64,000 nucleotides of DNA from Zelopaecilomyces penicillatus (Eukaryota > Ascomycota > Sordariomycetes > Hypocreales > Pseudodiploosporaceae), in assembly GCA_005765155.1 (NCBI GenBank), contig VCCP01000007.1, forward strand, positions 1,567,501-1,631,500, read 5' to 3'. This document shows, piece by piece, positions 22,242 to 35,200 of this stretch (positions within the stretch are counted from its first letter, which is position 1; each line of letters opens with the position of its first letter). The translations under genes and the position numbers were made by a program. Below the pieces are notes generated by a model, which worked only from the letters and a program-made list of their open reading frames with translations, was not told the DNA's origin and did no database searches.

Positions 22242-24015
22242 GAGCTGTATTGCTGTTTTCGCTTCAATATCAAAACTTTTAACATGAATCTGCGCTTTTT
22301 CATGTTTAGTCTTGGCATGAAGTATAGATGAGGGGGGGTAATAGTTACAACGAAATGGAAAATTGAGCCAGTAGAAGAATAGAAGATGACGGTCAACAAA
22401 TGAGCAATTGGCAAGACCAATTGTTGCCATTATGATTGGTCCTGATGCAAATTCGAGCACATCAACCCTCACTGTCTATAGACGGGGCAAACATCATTGA
22501 AGATAGATCCTTGATAAGCAGTTACTATTATTGAAGCGCTACTTCAAAATTCCTTCCTAACAATGACTTCCCCAACTACCATTTGGATATCTCCTCATAT
22601 TATATGGCAATGCTCTTTTGTTTTCTTGGCTCTGTCATGGTGCCTAATCAATGTCGTCTGTCCTTTCTTTTTCTTAGAGATTCATGTGACTTCCATATCT
22701 CTCTAAAGATACCAAGCCCATATTATCCGACGCCATATCCGCCTCGAACAACAATGCCATATGAAGACTCCATGTTACACATACACTCTAGTCATTCATC
22801 TGGAACTCGGCTTAGCTGTCGGCGCCCCCCGATCTCGACCAAACACACTGCCGCAGCGCTATTGTATTTAGTTCTCACACCACACAACCAATCTAATACC
22901 CTTATAGAACAGGAAATCAACGTTGCTTCGTAGAATAGCTTGGAATGCGGTATCGGCGGGTAGTCACACGGCTCTCCGCGGGCCACGGACCATTGCATTG
23001 TTCAGTCCATCCGGAAGTCCGGCTCCCCTCCGCGAGCGCCAAGGCCAAACTCACTCAAAAGATTGTAGTCTTTAAAATAAGGAAAAGAAACCCTCTATAC
23101 CGAGCCGGAACCGATTGGCCAATAATGCACACGGGGGGGACTCAAGGCAGTGCTGGTACACAATTGCTATCACTCGCCCGCCTCACTATTGCTTCTCTCG
23201 GCCGCCCACTTGGCCTCCTAACCCTTCCCCTTCCAATTTTCCTTGAGCAATCTCAACCACTCATTTTGGCATCAGGCTAATCGTCTTAATAATTATCTCT
23301 ATTACTAACCGACTTTCCAAAACACTGCCAGGGAAGAATGACGGCTTGCATGCCGCCTCTTATAACTAGTTCCACCCCCCGTGGGTCTGTGGAGATAGGG
23401 ACACTAGGAAATGCATGAAATGCATACATAATGTGGCGTAGTTGGAGATGCCGATGTGATGCCTCACTACGGATTTAATGAGCTGGCAGTGGCATCAGAG
23501 GGAGAGGGGGCCAAAAACATCATAGCAGGTGAGTCAGATGCAGAACGGTAAACATGCACATATGTCATGAACCGCTTCAGCCAATCACAAATCTTCCAAG
23601 TTAAGGCGAGCTCAAGTTTAATGCCTTCAATATATACTATGTTGGTATGATGCATATGTCTATCTGCCTCAACGCCGTGTTAATTTGCACAGATTCCATA
23701 GCCGTGTTTAACCGACCGTATCAGAGTCAAGCCGGTACAATGCCGAGGTCAGCAGCGCCTCTTCTCACAGACCATCCTTCATTTTTCAACATCTTTATAG
23801 CCCACTGCGCTTATACGCTTGCCCTGGATTGGGACAAATCCCACCCAGGTCCAAGATCCTGCAGCTTCAAAGGGTTGCCTGCCTTTGCCGGTCGGGGCTT
23901 AACCGTCTCAAATCTCAGCCGCAACCAAGATCAAGGCTATCTATGTGAACACAGACCATATTAAGCCCCTCTAGTCTGAAATTCGACCGCGTTCCATTCC
24001 TCCGGACAATGAGGC
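22242..24015. other. intergenic region cold-shock gene / utp8
   Basis: 1.8 kb with no supported gene between converging ends. Open frames at 22583-22933, 22945-23280 and 23647-23964 lack recognisable protein character. No repeats of note beyond short homopolymers. Confidence 0.55.
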
Positions 24016-26791
24016 TCAAATTGCCAGTTTCTCCAACGAGTATGCCTCGACCTTCTGGCTAATCAGGTGTCCCGTCTCACGCATGCTTCGCTGCACCAAT
24101 TCACCACCCGAGACAATCTTTTCTTTCGTAGGTAGTTGCTTTACTTTCAAGCCAAGTGGCAATAGTCGCGATTCTCGGTTCTCCAAATGCAGCGGTATCG
24201 GCTTGTTGGTGTTCCATGACTGTCGCACCGCCCCGCTCTTCTGTGCTGCGAGGCCATACCGAGAAGCCTCTCCAAGTATGCCATTCAACTTCGCGGCTTC
24301 TTCCACCCCCTCGAGTGCTGCCACCACTTCGAGTTTGAGGACCTTGAGAAGATCACATGTTTCCTCTTTTTCGGCTGACATGGCGTCGTTAAACAACCAT
24401 CCTCCAGCCCCTATCGCGTCAATGCATCTTCCAAGGAGATCTGAAATTAAGGAAATGACTCCATCAGGTGGAGGCTCGTTGCTTTCAGCCTCAACGCTGG
24501 TAGGGTCGATGTAAAGCGTTGTCCATGCTCCGCGCAGTAGCTCCATTCGCAGCATGATTATGAGTATGAATATTTCTTCTGCTGGGATTATGGCTCGAAG
24601 AGCTTTAACTGTTGAAATTGCAGGTAGCCGCCAGAGTCGGCTAAACGCCAGCGTTAAACCCCTTGAACGGCTGCTAGACTCGTCACCAAGGTAGTGTTCT
24701 GTGACTGCAATTTCCATTTCCAGATCATCCAGATCCATCTCAAACTTGTCATTGGCACTGTCATGTGCTTCGCTTTTGAGGAGTTTAACAGCACTGAGTT
24801 TGTTCTCGCCGATCAAGTCCATGCTTAACATGAGCTCCCGAATAGCAAGGAGAAGCTCTACTTCGCTAAGTTTGGTAGTCTGTAGGTAGCTAAGCAGTAG
24901 AGTCAACGATGGCTCGGCTTCAGTAATGCATTTGACCAGTAGACTTGCTACATGTTGCGCATCAACTACCTCTGGTGCCAGCTCTTCCCGGAATGCTGCC
25001 CTGAGGTTGGAAAGGGTCAAGTGGCCTGCAACTACAAGATAGCTGGTGACATTAATATCTGGTAATATGAGACGCAATTTTGGACGTGAGGAATCCTCTG
25101 AGGAGTCTACATCTACAGAGAAGACCTGGCTGATGGCGTAAATGACCCATCGCCGGTCCGTGGCTGGGTATGTTGAAGGATGGGGCAACCAGTCCCACTC
25201 TGGTAACTCTTGACCATCAGGGCTTGCATCGTCAGGCCCCGAGCGGAGGCCCACGGAGAACTTGGCGCGCAGCACTTCCTCCCACTTGTTTAACTCGTTG
25301 TCTGCAAGCAGCTTGTCGGCAGCCTCGGTCTCTGCGCGGTACTGGGCCAAATAAGCTTCAGTCATTGTGCCGGGGACTTGTCGAGAAAACTCCACCGAGC
25401 CGGTTTCGCACTTCAGCTTTTTACTGCGAAACTCGGTCACAGCGCCACGCCCGATCGAGTCGATCAACAGGCCCTCCTTGCGACGTTTTCCATGGTTCTT
25501 TGGTGGCTCTACCTGAATTGAAACTAGCACGTTGTCAATCAAGGCGACCGCAAGGTCTTGGCTTCGTAGGTAGCTAATCAGCTGGCATAGGCGCGGTGCT
25601 TGGTTCTCGACAGGTAGTTCAGACCAATCCAGAGAAGTGTGCGAGTGAATAGAGCGGTATTGATGGTTATATAGTCCCATTGAATCAAGGGAAGAAGCAA
25701 GAATAAAAGGCTTAGATAGGCGCGTGAATGAAGCCGCGCCATCCATATCAATGGAAGACTTGAGCTTCGGCAGGGCACCGGTTAGATCGTAGACCCCCAG
25801 AGATCCCTGCTGCAGCTGAAGTAATACCCCCGACTGCACGTCGACCTGGCAGGTCGTTGTCGTAGCGGTTGTATTCTCGGCGTCTGTGAAGGGAATGGGG
25901 ACAATGTCAAGAGGAATCAGATTATGGAGGTCTGAAGTCGCGGAAGACTTTCCGGAGAGGGCAGCTAGCACAACCAGATGCCGACTCATTTGATTCTTAA
26001 TAACACTCCTCGAGACAAGAACGAGGAGCTCGGGGGTGGTGTCAAGCGTTCGTGGCAAGGCACTGAAAACTTCGGGCCTGTTTTTGAACATTCCCTCGTT
26101 GAACTCGGCCATACTACCAGACGTCACATATTCAACTTGAAAACTAGAAACGGCAGAAGCAACCGCATCTTGCACTGTGGGTTTTGACGATGAGGACCAC
26201 TGAACGGCCAATGTCTCTCCAGATAGACAAATAAATTCTCCTTCTTGACAAACAACAAAGACATCGCCAATGCTGGCTGTCTGCGACAGAGTCGAGGCGC
26301 AAGTGATATACTTGACTGGGGACGTAGACAGAGTTTGAGAGAGGCTAGTCGACGTAGTCTTGCCATCGCGGTGTGCAACATCTTTGAATAGAGTTATCTT
26401 GGGAGAACCTGTGTCCCTCGTAGCTATGAAGGTGTATCGCGAGACTTCACTACCACTACCTGTTGGGCGGATTCTAATCGAGTATGGAGGGCAGGTGAAG
26501 GACTCTTGCGGTGGAATTGGATACGATGTGATAAGCCTCGACGCCGGAATCTGGCTCTGCAATTAGCAATTGACTTCGTTTTTGTGCAAGGAATGCGACA
26601 GATAATCATACATCGTAGATACTCGCAGTCTCCCCGTCAACTCCAACCACTAGTTCAGTGCGCTTCCTCTTCTTCTGCCCGTCCCGCTGACCATAAACTT
26701 CCCGGGCAACAATGTTGCCCTCGGTATGGTCCAACGGCTTTGGCAAAGTCGCCAGCACATACGGCTTGTGGATCCTGTATTCAGAGGCCAT
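24016..26791 (-). CDS. utp8: Utp8, t-UTP (UTP-A) subunit of the small-subunit processome
   Basis: Exon 1 is 26791-26612 and exon 2 is 26550-24016, giving 904 residues. Utp8 acts in the nucleolus in early 18S rRNA processing and pre-rRNA transcription and, in yeast, also in nuclear tRNA export. The start MASEYRIHKPYVLATLPKPL and the QRDGQKKRKRTELVVGVDGE block match filamentous-fungal Utp8. After the intron the IPASRLITSYPIPPQESFTC segment follows. The N-terminal half looks like a beta-propeller and the C-terminal half is helical. Two AG acceptors six bases apart (exon 2 starting at 26556 or 26550) would both keep the frame. The ATG at 26791 is preferred over upstream sequence. It diverges from elg1. 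Confidence 0.88.
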
Positions 26792-27295
26792 GGCGGTGGC
26801 TTGTTGTGCAATTGGCGCCCTTGTACTTGATTTTGCGACCAAACGTTCGGGGTGAAGCTTTCACTGATACACTCGGCTGAACAAAAAAATTATTGGAGGC
26901 GGTCCGATGCAAAAATCCGGGAGTGGGGCCATGCTTACCTAATGCGCCTGGTGGGGTTTACCGCTGCACCCAGCCATTCGTGAGCTCCACCAGCGCGTTA
27001 ATGGTTCATCCATTAGACGCGTTCTCGAAAGTGACTTTATGACATGGGTGAACGCGCGACCTCACATGTGGAACTACCAAATTACTGGCTCGCTGATGGT
27101 GACAAGCACAAAACACACCCTCATTCTTCCCTTCTCCTTGACACAGCGGGACTATATGCGCAAATATCCAATCCTCCTCGGATTGGTATGAGAGATGATT
27201 TCTTGATGCTCACCTGAAAGCAGGTCGACCTCGAGTCCATCGGTCGGAAGATTGCTGACTGACCTTTTCATGGTGCTACAGCCTTGCCTCTCTCA
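26792..27295. promoter_or_regulatory. shared divergent promoter region utp8 / elg1
   Basis: 504 bp between two divergent start codons. GTATGAG at about 27187 and CTACAG at 27276-27281 could bound a 5'UTR intron of elg1, but this is not certain. No binding site is claimed. Confidence 0.5.
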
Positions 27296-30200
27296 ATGGA
27301 ACCAGTACTTGTGGCCACCATGGCTCAAGGAGGCATCGGCGAGGCGTCTTCGAAGAAAGTGCATCCATTTTTTAACAAATCCGAAGACACAATACTACCA
27401 TTGGGTCCTACGGTACAAGCTCCGGTAGTTCTCGACGCCGGCGTCAATGAAACACTGATAGCTACCCCTAAGACGGAGGAACCCAAGAAGAAACGGCGAA
27501 TGACCGATACAACTGCACCTCAGGGCGATACGGAGCCCAAGCAACGACGGAAAAGGAAGAGCGGAGCGAATCAACTTGTCTCGATAGCTAGTCATCTGAG
27601 CAAACCTGAGCAAGGTTCTCGGATAACGGAAGTTGCCGTACCTGCTGAGGCTGTCCTCAAACTCCCGACACCCCCCTTGAGCGATGCTCACCTCACGATA
27701 CACGGAAACGCACATGGGCAAGCACCAATCATCAATCCTGGCCTCATAGTCTCCGACGTGGCCTATCCGATAACACCGACGTCTTTACCACCGAAAAAAG
27801 TTCTTAAATTCAACCCCAAAACTGGAACACTAGGGTCACCACCAAAGCTGAGGCAACCCAATGCCCGTTCTCATATCGTCACCATTAAATATGGGAGCAA
27901 CCATGATCACCAGAAGGAGCTAGGCGATAAGATCGCACTCATCCTGGAGGGGAAATTACAACTTCCACCTACGCCCACGAAGCAAAAAAAACCTCGAGGA
28001 TCCACGAAAGCCAACGCCCAAGCGCCAGTTCATGGTGAACCGTTGAAGACACCTCATCCATTCTTCTCTGGAAAGCCCAAGAACTCAGCCCAGGCCAACA
28101 AGCCTGTCACCGAGAAGAAACCGGCCGGTAGAAACACTGTGTTCATGACGACACCAATATCTCCCAAGAAACAGCGGAATCCATTTGTCACTGAGAAAGC
28201 TGTTCAGTTTAAAATTAAGTCGACAGGCACAAAGGTTCCGGGAGCAATGTATCCTCTCTGGCCAGCTCAGGGAATGACACACGTCAGGGGCCATCCTTGC
28301 TTGTGTCAAAGCTCTGAGTCCGGTGCCTTGACTAATCAGTTTAGGAAGTCGAAAGGTCAGATCACCTACGTGGCGCCGCATGAGTCAGTCTTGGGACACG
28401 TTTTTGACAACGTGGATCTGGGTATGATACGTGAGACTTTGCATCAGGACAGTGACAACTTTGAGCCTGTGCCCAGGGAACTACGTTTACCGCATAGGCA
28501 TTTTGAAAGCGGGAGAAAACTTCAAAAGCGCATTCGATCACAGTTACGAACCCGGCTTACAGACATTGACCAACGATTTAGTCCCGACCAGCTTGCAGAA
28601 GAACAGTCCCGCAAGGCACATCCCGCAATTGTTCGATGTTATCAGTCCCTGGGGACGCAACTCTCAGCATATGACAAGTCAAGCTGTGAGTCTCTCACCT
28701 GGACGCAAAAGTATGCACCCACAAATGCAGAACAAATCCTCCAACAAGGCAGGGAGGCGATACTGCTACGTCAGTGGTTGCACGCTCTCAGGGTTCAATC
28801 TGTCGAAACCGGAGCGGCGTCCGACGGCGACAAGAGCAAAACGAAATCCGAAGGGACAGCTAAAAAGAGAAGGAAGAAGGGCAAGCTAGATGGGTTTGTG
28901 ATCGACAGTGATAGTGAGTCGAGCGACTTGGATGAGATTTCCGACAATGAAGCCGATTGGACTAGTCAGCAGGGTACAGGCTTGCCTAAGAAGTCTGTCA
29001 TCCGTAGCAGCGACACATCCAACAAAGGCTCAAGGGACCAGGCACGACTAAGAAACGCTATAGTTGTAAGTGGACCTCATGGTAGTGGCAAGACTGCTGC
29101 TGTCCTGGCCGTGGCGAAAGAACTTGATTTCGAAGTTTTCGAGATCAATTCTAGCAACCGGAGAAGTGGAAAAGACATTTTAGAGAAGGTTGGCGATATG
29201 ACGCGCAACCATCTAGTGCAACAACACCGCGCCGAAGAGGTCTTGGTGGATGATGATGAGACCATTAACGATATCAAATCCGGAAAGCAGGGAATGATGA
29301 CAACCTTCTTCAAGCCAAATACAAAACCGGCCCCGAGCAAGAAACCAAAAGCAATCAACAAAGACAGTACCGCACAGGGAGCCGCCAAAAATCCACCCAA
29401 GGCCCAGAAACAATCACTTATCTTGCTGGAAGAGGTTGACATTTTGTTCGAAGAAGACAAGCAGTTCTGGGCATGTCTCGTTACTTTGATCGCTCAATCG
29501 AAACGACCCTTCATCATGACATGCAATGATGAGAGCCTTGTGCCATGGGGTATTCTCAACCTGCATGCCATCCTGCGATTTTCTCCGCCTCCTTCTATCT
29601 TGGCTGTTGATCTTTGCGTTCTCATAGCTGCGAACGAAGGGCATGCTCTTCAACGATCTGCTGTGGAGACATTGTATTCATGTCGCAAGAATGATTTGAG
29701 GGCAACAATTACAGAGCTCAACTATTGGTGTCAAATAGGTGTTGGAGATCGCCGAGGCGGTTTCGATTGGTTTTATTTACGCTGGCCTAAGGGATCTGAC
29801 CTTGATGAGAATGGGGACGTGGTACGAGTCATCAGTGAGAACACGTTTCGAATGGGCATGGGCTGGGTTGGGCGCGATCTAATATCAACCACTTGTGATC
29901 CTCTGAAAGCTGAGGAAGAAGCCCTCGCGCAGTCCTGGGATTCTTGGCAGACAGACATGGGTGATTGGCACAATGCCATTGATATTCGGTCGTGGGCCAA
30001 TGCTCAATCAGATATCGAGTCGAGCTTAGCCCTGAGGTCTGCAACGATCACAGCTTATGCTGACTTTTGCAGCGCCATGAGTGATTCAGACATCTGCGCA
30101 GGTGGAGCATTGGGTACAAATCTTCAGGAGAGGATGGATCCCACTTTACCAGACATGGACGATGAGGCGCGAGATGACTATATTCTGGGACAGAGAGTTC

Positions 30201-30847
30201 TTAATACGGAACCTTTAACCCGGCAAACCTCCCCCAACACTGCCATATCAATGGCAGTGAAGTCATTATCTCGTAACATCTTACAAAAGTCTGTGCAGAA
30301 TATCTCATCAGCCGCCATCTCGACTCTAAACTCCATAAATGAAGAACGCGCCATCTCTATCCTCGAGGCCTCCTTTCAAACTCAACCCTTTCAGTTGTGT
30401 CGATACGACCTAGCTGTTGCATTCGACCCCATCGCCATATCGCCCAAGGCGGTTGCTGCTACACATCTTGATGCATCAGTCTTTGACCGCACTCTCAAAC
30501 TCATCGTGCTCGACGTGGCGCCATGGGTCCGCGGCATTGTGGCGTACGAGGACCAGCTTATGCGCAAAAGGCTGAAACTCAGCAACCTGCTGAGCCAAGG
30601 CGGCAAGAGGAAACGCATGCGGCAGACGAGGAGCGCATACTCGGCACTTGAAGGCGGAGAGCGCAGGACGACGAGGCGCGAAAGACACTTTGGCGAATGT
30701 CTGGCTACGCCCTCGGTGATGCGGACAGGCGGCGAAGGCTGGGCAGCGGTGGCAGTAGTGGAATCTGAGAGGGAGATGTGCTCGGAAGTTGATGAGGGCA
30801 GCGCTGCTCCTAGTAGTCCTGTATCTGAGGACTGGTCATCTCAATGA
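27296..30847 (+). CDS. elg1: Elg1/ATAD5, clamp-unloader large subunit
   Basis: Single-exon gene for 1183 residues. Elg1 replaces Rfc1 in an alternative RFC complex that unloads PCNA, including SUMO- and ubiquitin-modified PCNA, after replication, and so protects genome and telomere stability. The N-terminal half is disordered and basic, with two HPFF motifs (about residues 27 and 251) that resemble PCNA-binding or related short motifs. The AAA+ core shows Walker A GPHGSGKT (about 593), INSSNRRSG, a 115-residue linker with a TFFKP motif, and an LEEVD Walker B (about 707) with Glu-Glu-Val-Asp. MTCNDESLVP resembles sensor 1. The C-terminal region is helical with an RRTTRRERH tail. The ATG at 27296 is the first; another is nine codons later. 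Confidence 0.88.
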   Translation: MEPVLVATMAQGGIGEASSKKVHPFFNKSEDTILPLGPTVQAPVVLDAGVNETLIATPKTEEPKKKRRMTDTTAPQGDTEPKQRRKRKSGANQLVSIASHLSKPEQGSRITEVAVPAEAVLKLPTPPLSDAHLTIHGNAHGQAPIINPGLIVSDVAYPITPTSLPPKKVLKFNPKTGTLGSPPKLRQPNARSHIVTIKYGSNHDHQKELGDKIALILEGKLQLPPTPTKQKKPRGSTKANAQAPVHGEPLKTPHPFFSGKPKNSAQANKPVTEKKPAGRNTVFMTTPISPKKQRNPFVTEKAVQFKIKSTGTKVPGAMYPLWPAQGMTHVRGHPCLCQSSESGALTNQFRKSKGQITYVAPHESVLGHVFDNVDLGMIRETLHQDSDNFEPVPRELRLPHRHFESGRKLQKRIRSQLRTRLTDIDQRFSPDQLAEEQSRKAHPAIVRCYQSLGTQLSAYDKSSCESLTWTQKYAPTNAEQILQQGREAILLRQWLHALRVQSVETGAASDGDKSKTKSEGTAKKRRKKGKLDGFVIDSDSESSDLDEISDNEADWTSQQGTGLPKKSVIRSSDTSNKGSRDQARLRNAIVVSGPHGSGKTAAVLAVAKELDFEVFEINSSNRRSGKDILEKVGDMTRNHLVQQHRAEEVLVDDDETINDIKSGKQGMMTTFFKPNTKPAPSKKPKAINKDSTAQGAAKNPPKAQKQSLILLEEVDILFEEDKQFWACLVTLIAQSKRPFIMTCNDESLVPWGILNLHAILRFSPPPSILAVDLCVLIAANEGHALQRSAVETLYSCRKNDLRATITELNYWCQIGVGDRRGGFDWFYLRWPKGSDLDENGDVVRVISENTFRMGMGWVGRDLISTTCDPLKAEEEALAQSWDSWQTDMGDWHNAIDIRSWANAQSDIESSLALRSATITAYADFCSAMSDSDICAGGALGTNLQERMDPTLPDMDDEARDDYILGQRVLNTEPLTRQTSPNTAISMAVKSLSRNILQKSVQNISSAAISTLNSINEERAISILEASFQTQPFQLCRYDLAVAFDPIAISPKAVAATHLDASVFDRTLKLIVLDVAPWVRGIVAYEDQLMRKRLKLSNLLSQGGKRKRMRQTRSAYSALEGGERRTTRRERHFGECLATPSVMRTGGEGWAAVAVVESEREMCSEVDEGSAAPSSPVSEDWSSQ

Positions 30848-30969
30848 TGAGGCCTAGCTTGTGTGGTGATGCGAGGTATCATATCATATGTCTGATGGAC
30901 GATGAAGACTTGCATGTTTTGGATGGTTAGTCTGGTAATGATAGACTACAGGTATATATATGAACATTA

Positions 30970-31013
30970 ACACGGCATCTACAGGACTATTCATTGGTTC
31001 TCAGATGCCGTGT
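30970..31013. repeat. 11-bp inverted repeat after elg1
   Basis: ACACGGCATCT at 30970-30980 and its perfect complement at 31003-31013 flank a 22-base loop, about 120 bp after the elg1 stop. It may lie in the 3'UTR or at the transcript end. Confidence 0.6.
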
Positions 31014-32259
31014 ATCTTTCAACATGTTTATGAATGATTATGTTCTAATGAAGCATCATGTTATCTACAAACGTCTACTATGTAGTGATGGGACCTGGGC
31101 GAAAGTACAAGTTCCATCAGCGTCATTAAGAATAAGCATTCACAGTGCTTAACATGTCCGCCCATGCTGATTCTCCCTGAACATTTGGTGATTTGACAAA
31201 CAAATCAATTGAAACCAACAAAGCCTTCCACGCATACGAAGGTCACCCAAGAAACAAATCAATACAATCGTCACTTCCCCCAAGTGTCTCGTCTCTACAA
31301 GAAGCAAAGCACCGGATCTCACATCCTTTCATCCCGTATTACACATGTGTCATGTCAGATCCATCCCCCATCCGCCCAAGCGCTTTCTGGTCTAATAATA
31401 CTCTTCTTTTTTTTCCGTTGCCATCATTGATTAGGCTAAGAGCTCAATTAGATGCAGCGCTAGTCTAGGTTCCAGGTCCTCCCCAGAATCCAGCTAAAGA
31501 CCAAGAACAACGGGATTGTTTAGCTGGAAGCATGGTGGCGGGGATTGAGGTGGTGGAAGTGAGGAGGAACAAGTTTTCCTAAGAGAATGAAATAAGAAGA
31601 ACGGGCGCCTGTAACATTCTATTGATCTGGGTAAATGTATGTGCGGTGCATGTTTGATTACACCCCGAGATTGCTTTTGAAGCTTTGGTCTCAATGGCAT
31701 GACAGTGTTCATTCGCCCATTATCGGACCTATTCCATCCAGCATCACAAGATCGAAAAGTGAGTGGGTGGAAGCCGAACCCCCAACCCGTAAACGGCAGC
31801 TCAATTTCTTACGTTGGAAACATGCGCTGTTAACACCCAACCCCAATTGATTACATATTCTCACTTGCCCACCCCTTTCCAGCAACATTCCAAGAAACGC
31901 CAGCAAAAAAAGAAACTAACCTGTTCCAGCTCTTCAGCCAAGTAATGTGGGTATTATGAGCCATAGCAAACATATAGTACGTACAGGGGAGATGGTTTTT
32001 AATTCTCCATCTTCATCATCATCATCATCGCCATCATATGTTCCCAGTCCTTGGCAAGAACTAGCTCTCTATTTTGCTGACAACTACTCTGGGCAGGTCG
32101 TTTGCTAGACTGAGAAACCCGCGCGCCTTGGTGGTAAGACGACTTTTGACCAGCTGCCAATAAGGAGAAAAGAGAAAGGCAACAAAATAGACAATAGCCC
32201 GGAGACAACTTCTAGACAGAAAGCCCAGCCGAAGCCACACCGGCAACGGCCCACAACGT

Positions 32260-32292
32260 CCCCCCCCCCCCCCCCCCCCCCCCTTTTTTTTT
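32260..32292. repeat. C24 run followed by T9
   Basis: Twenty-four C (32260-32283) run directly into nine T (32284-32292). An A12 run follows at 32339-32350. These are likely to be variable or assembly-sensitive. Confidence 0.9.
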
Positions 32293-35200
32293 CTACTTAG
32301 GCTGGTAAGACCGGAGTCATGGATATATGGAGATGTTTAAAAAAAAAAAACGCCAACACAAACAAGAATATGTCCCAAAGCAGATGAAATAGCTCTGCCT
32401 GGGTGGAGCGTGATAAGCCCCCTCTCCTCCCCCAACAAAATAAAGCTCACAGGGGCTCTTCTTGAGGTCCACGACACTAACTAACGCAGAAGTCATTTAG
32501 AAAGAGGGTGGGAACGGCATTTTAAAAGGGACATCGTCATTCAATACGCTCGAAGTGGAAATATCGCGCAAAAGGCTGTATTCCACCTTGAGGTTCCCTC
32601 CCCTTATCAACCAAAAAATGTGGTGCTAGATGAACGACATCCTTCTGATGCCAGTGCCAATACTCACTTGGTGATTGACAAATCTGACTATGACACCTTG
32701 AGAGAGTTTAGTAACCCTATTCCACTATTCAGAAGTCGATAGCTTCATTCCTTTGATCCATCAATCAATCAACAAATCTTACCATCCCCAAATCATCATA
32801 TACTGATATCAAAAGCATATCCAGCCTCTCACTCCATAGAAGAGGCACCGTTCACATACCGAAGGACACTACAAGTCCAGCTTGGTGAGGACGGACTACT
32901 TGCGGATACCATCATTGACAGAAATCTCTATAAATTCCCATGACATCACCATAAACACCCTAGGTATGAGCGACAACATTGCGCTCCAACACGGCACTTG
33001 CCATGCTCAGATATATCTCAAATGACATCGGTCCAATAGCCTCGCCCTCCACACCCAACAAGTCCAAAGTAGCCGGACAAAGGACTCCAACTCTGGGATG
33101 CTGTTTCGCTCTTACCCAAGCCGTTCTCGCTAAGAAAAGGCGTCGCTAACTGAGCCTGGAAGTTAATGATTATGCACACCGCTTACTCATGGTATCTACT
33201 CGAATCAGGCGTGATAATAGTTTGGGATGTGCTTTGAGGAGTGCGATGGAGTGTAACTTCGTGTACTGTGAAATGTTTGCCCCCAACAGATCCGTTGGCG
33301 GAAAGGGCAGAGGCGTGAGTCTTCATTGTAGACTTGGCATATGTGAGAGCTCGTGTGAATCTCGGCTGCTGTTTCGTAATGTCAAGGATGCCTACTCCAG
33401 TATGCAGTGGACTGTCGCTTTTCTTTCCTCATCAACCGAGTTCGCCCTACCATTTCCCCCATATTCAGGCGCATCGCTCCAATTCTCTGAGTCACAAGGG
33501 TCAACTTCGCCATCGTCATGCCCACATCCCCCTCCCCCCGTTCACTGCCTACTATGGAGGGGGTGGACGTGCTCAGGAAGCCAGAAGTGGCAATCTAGGA
33601 CGGGCTACAACTCCAAGACTGTATGACGAATACGAATCTAAGAGCATTAGACATTGTTTGATTTGATTCTCCCGCCTAAAACGCCAAACAGGCATCAGAT
33701 TGGACGAGAATTGGTTGTTTTCATTCCGCTGCACCTATAACATCAAAGGCAGGGGACACGTTTGGTGTCATATGCAAGTGAGGGAGCATTTTTGTTCGTG
33801 TCGGAAGCCGTCGTCTCATCTTTTGGAACACTTTTATTCTCAACGCCTTTTCCGCTGTCGTGCGACAGGATAGCTATCCGTACTCCCCGTCACATAAACG
33901 TTGTGTGCCTATCAAGGTGATTTAATCAACCAGGGCAAAAGGTTTATCCCGGCACAACTCCGACATGGTTTGCTACTTGCGATTGGGAGAAAACATATGA
34001 GGCTGATGGATTAATACAGCTGATTTATCATGGCGTGACTGTGCCCCCTTCCACTTGTTTGCAACTCCAATCTGCCTTGACTGGCTGAATGATAACGATG
34101 ACGTTGCGGAAACCATGACGCTGGGTGGTAAGATGGGCCAAATCTGAACCTGGCACTCGTATGTACTAGAACATGGCTTTGCGCTCTGTAGTCCGTATAT
34201 AAGTCGTAGAGAGTACATGCATAAGAGGCACACATCCCTTTTCTGTACGACGATACGAATCTAGTAGATAACCGAGAGACACAGCGGCTGATTACCGCAG
34301 GGTACGTAAGACGACTTTGCAAAGCCAAACTGGTTTTGATGATGGCAATTTTTTTACTATTCGCGTACACTACCCCTTGGCCTATTGGGAGAGTGGAGCT
34401 GCTCAATCAAGATGGGATGGATTCGCGAGGTTTTTTGCCAACGAGAAGGATCCCCTCCCTACCTATTGAGACTTGACTTTAAACTGTGCACCATAGTAGA
34501 TCTACAACCAGGACAACAGATGTCTACCAGTACAGCCATGTGTCGAACACGGGAAGCTTATGCATTGAAGCTTGATGGGGCCATGTCAGCCATTGCATCG
34601 CCTGGCAGGCAGCAGCCGTGTGAGGTGAGTCGGAAAGGTTTGTAGATGCAGCAAGGGAATTGAGCGAGTCGGTTGGTTGGGGTTTCGTCCACTGCGACTT
34701 AGCGACCCCCATGTCTACATTGTACTCAACTTAAAAGACCCATCCCAAAACCACCAGCCAAAGTGCAACTCTAAGCCTGCACGCCTTTTGGGGCGGGTTG
34801 GTGGTATGTGATTGTGAAAGAGAAAGCCAACTGGCTTGCCCTTGTTTCGGCCTATAAAAGGAAACCGGGGCGTGGAAATATTCGATAAGACAACCACTCT
34901 GGGTTCAATGCCCAACGAGGCAATAGCAGGGAGGCAAAATTCATCGACCGAGCCGCCGTCCCCGGCGCCACAGGATGTGGAGAGTCTACGACACGACCAG
35001 GGGAGTGCAGAATAACGAAAAACACAACAGAGGGCCTGATATTAATGGCTAGGTAGGGCCATTTGCAGGCCAAGTGCGGAATATAGAAGCAGCATAACTC
35101 AACCGCGCCAGTGAGCAATCCTGCGTCTATCGTATGTTGATTAGTCCTGTGTGAGGTGCCACACCACACCCACGGGCGGCATTATGTGTTTGGTAATGGC

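Noticed and set aside
21914..22472. Two overlapping minus-strand open frames of about 165 codons at the cold-shock locus
   Set aside because: They lie opposite the cold-shock exons and their protein composition is that of a non-coding strand. The plus-strand gene explains the conservation.
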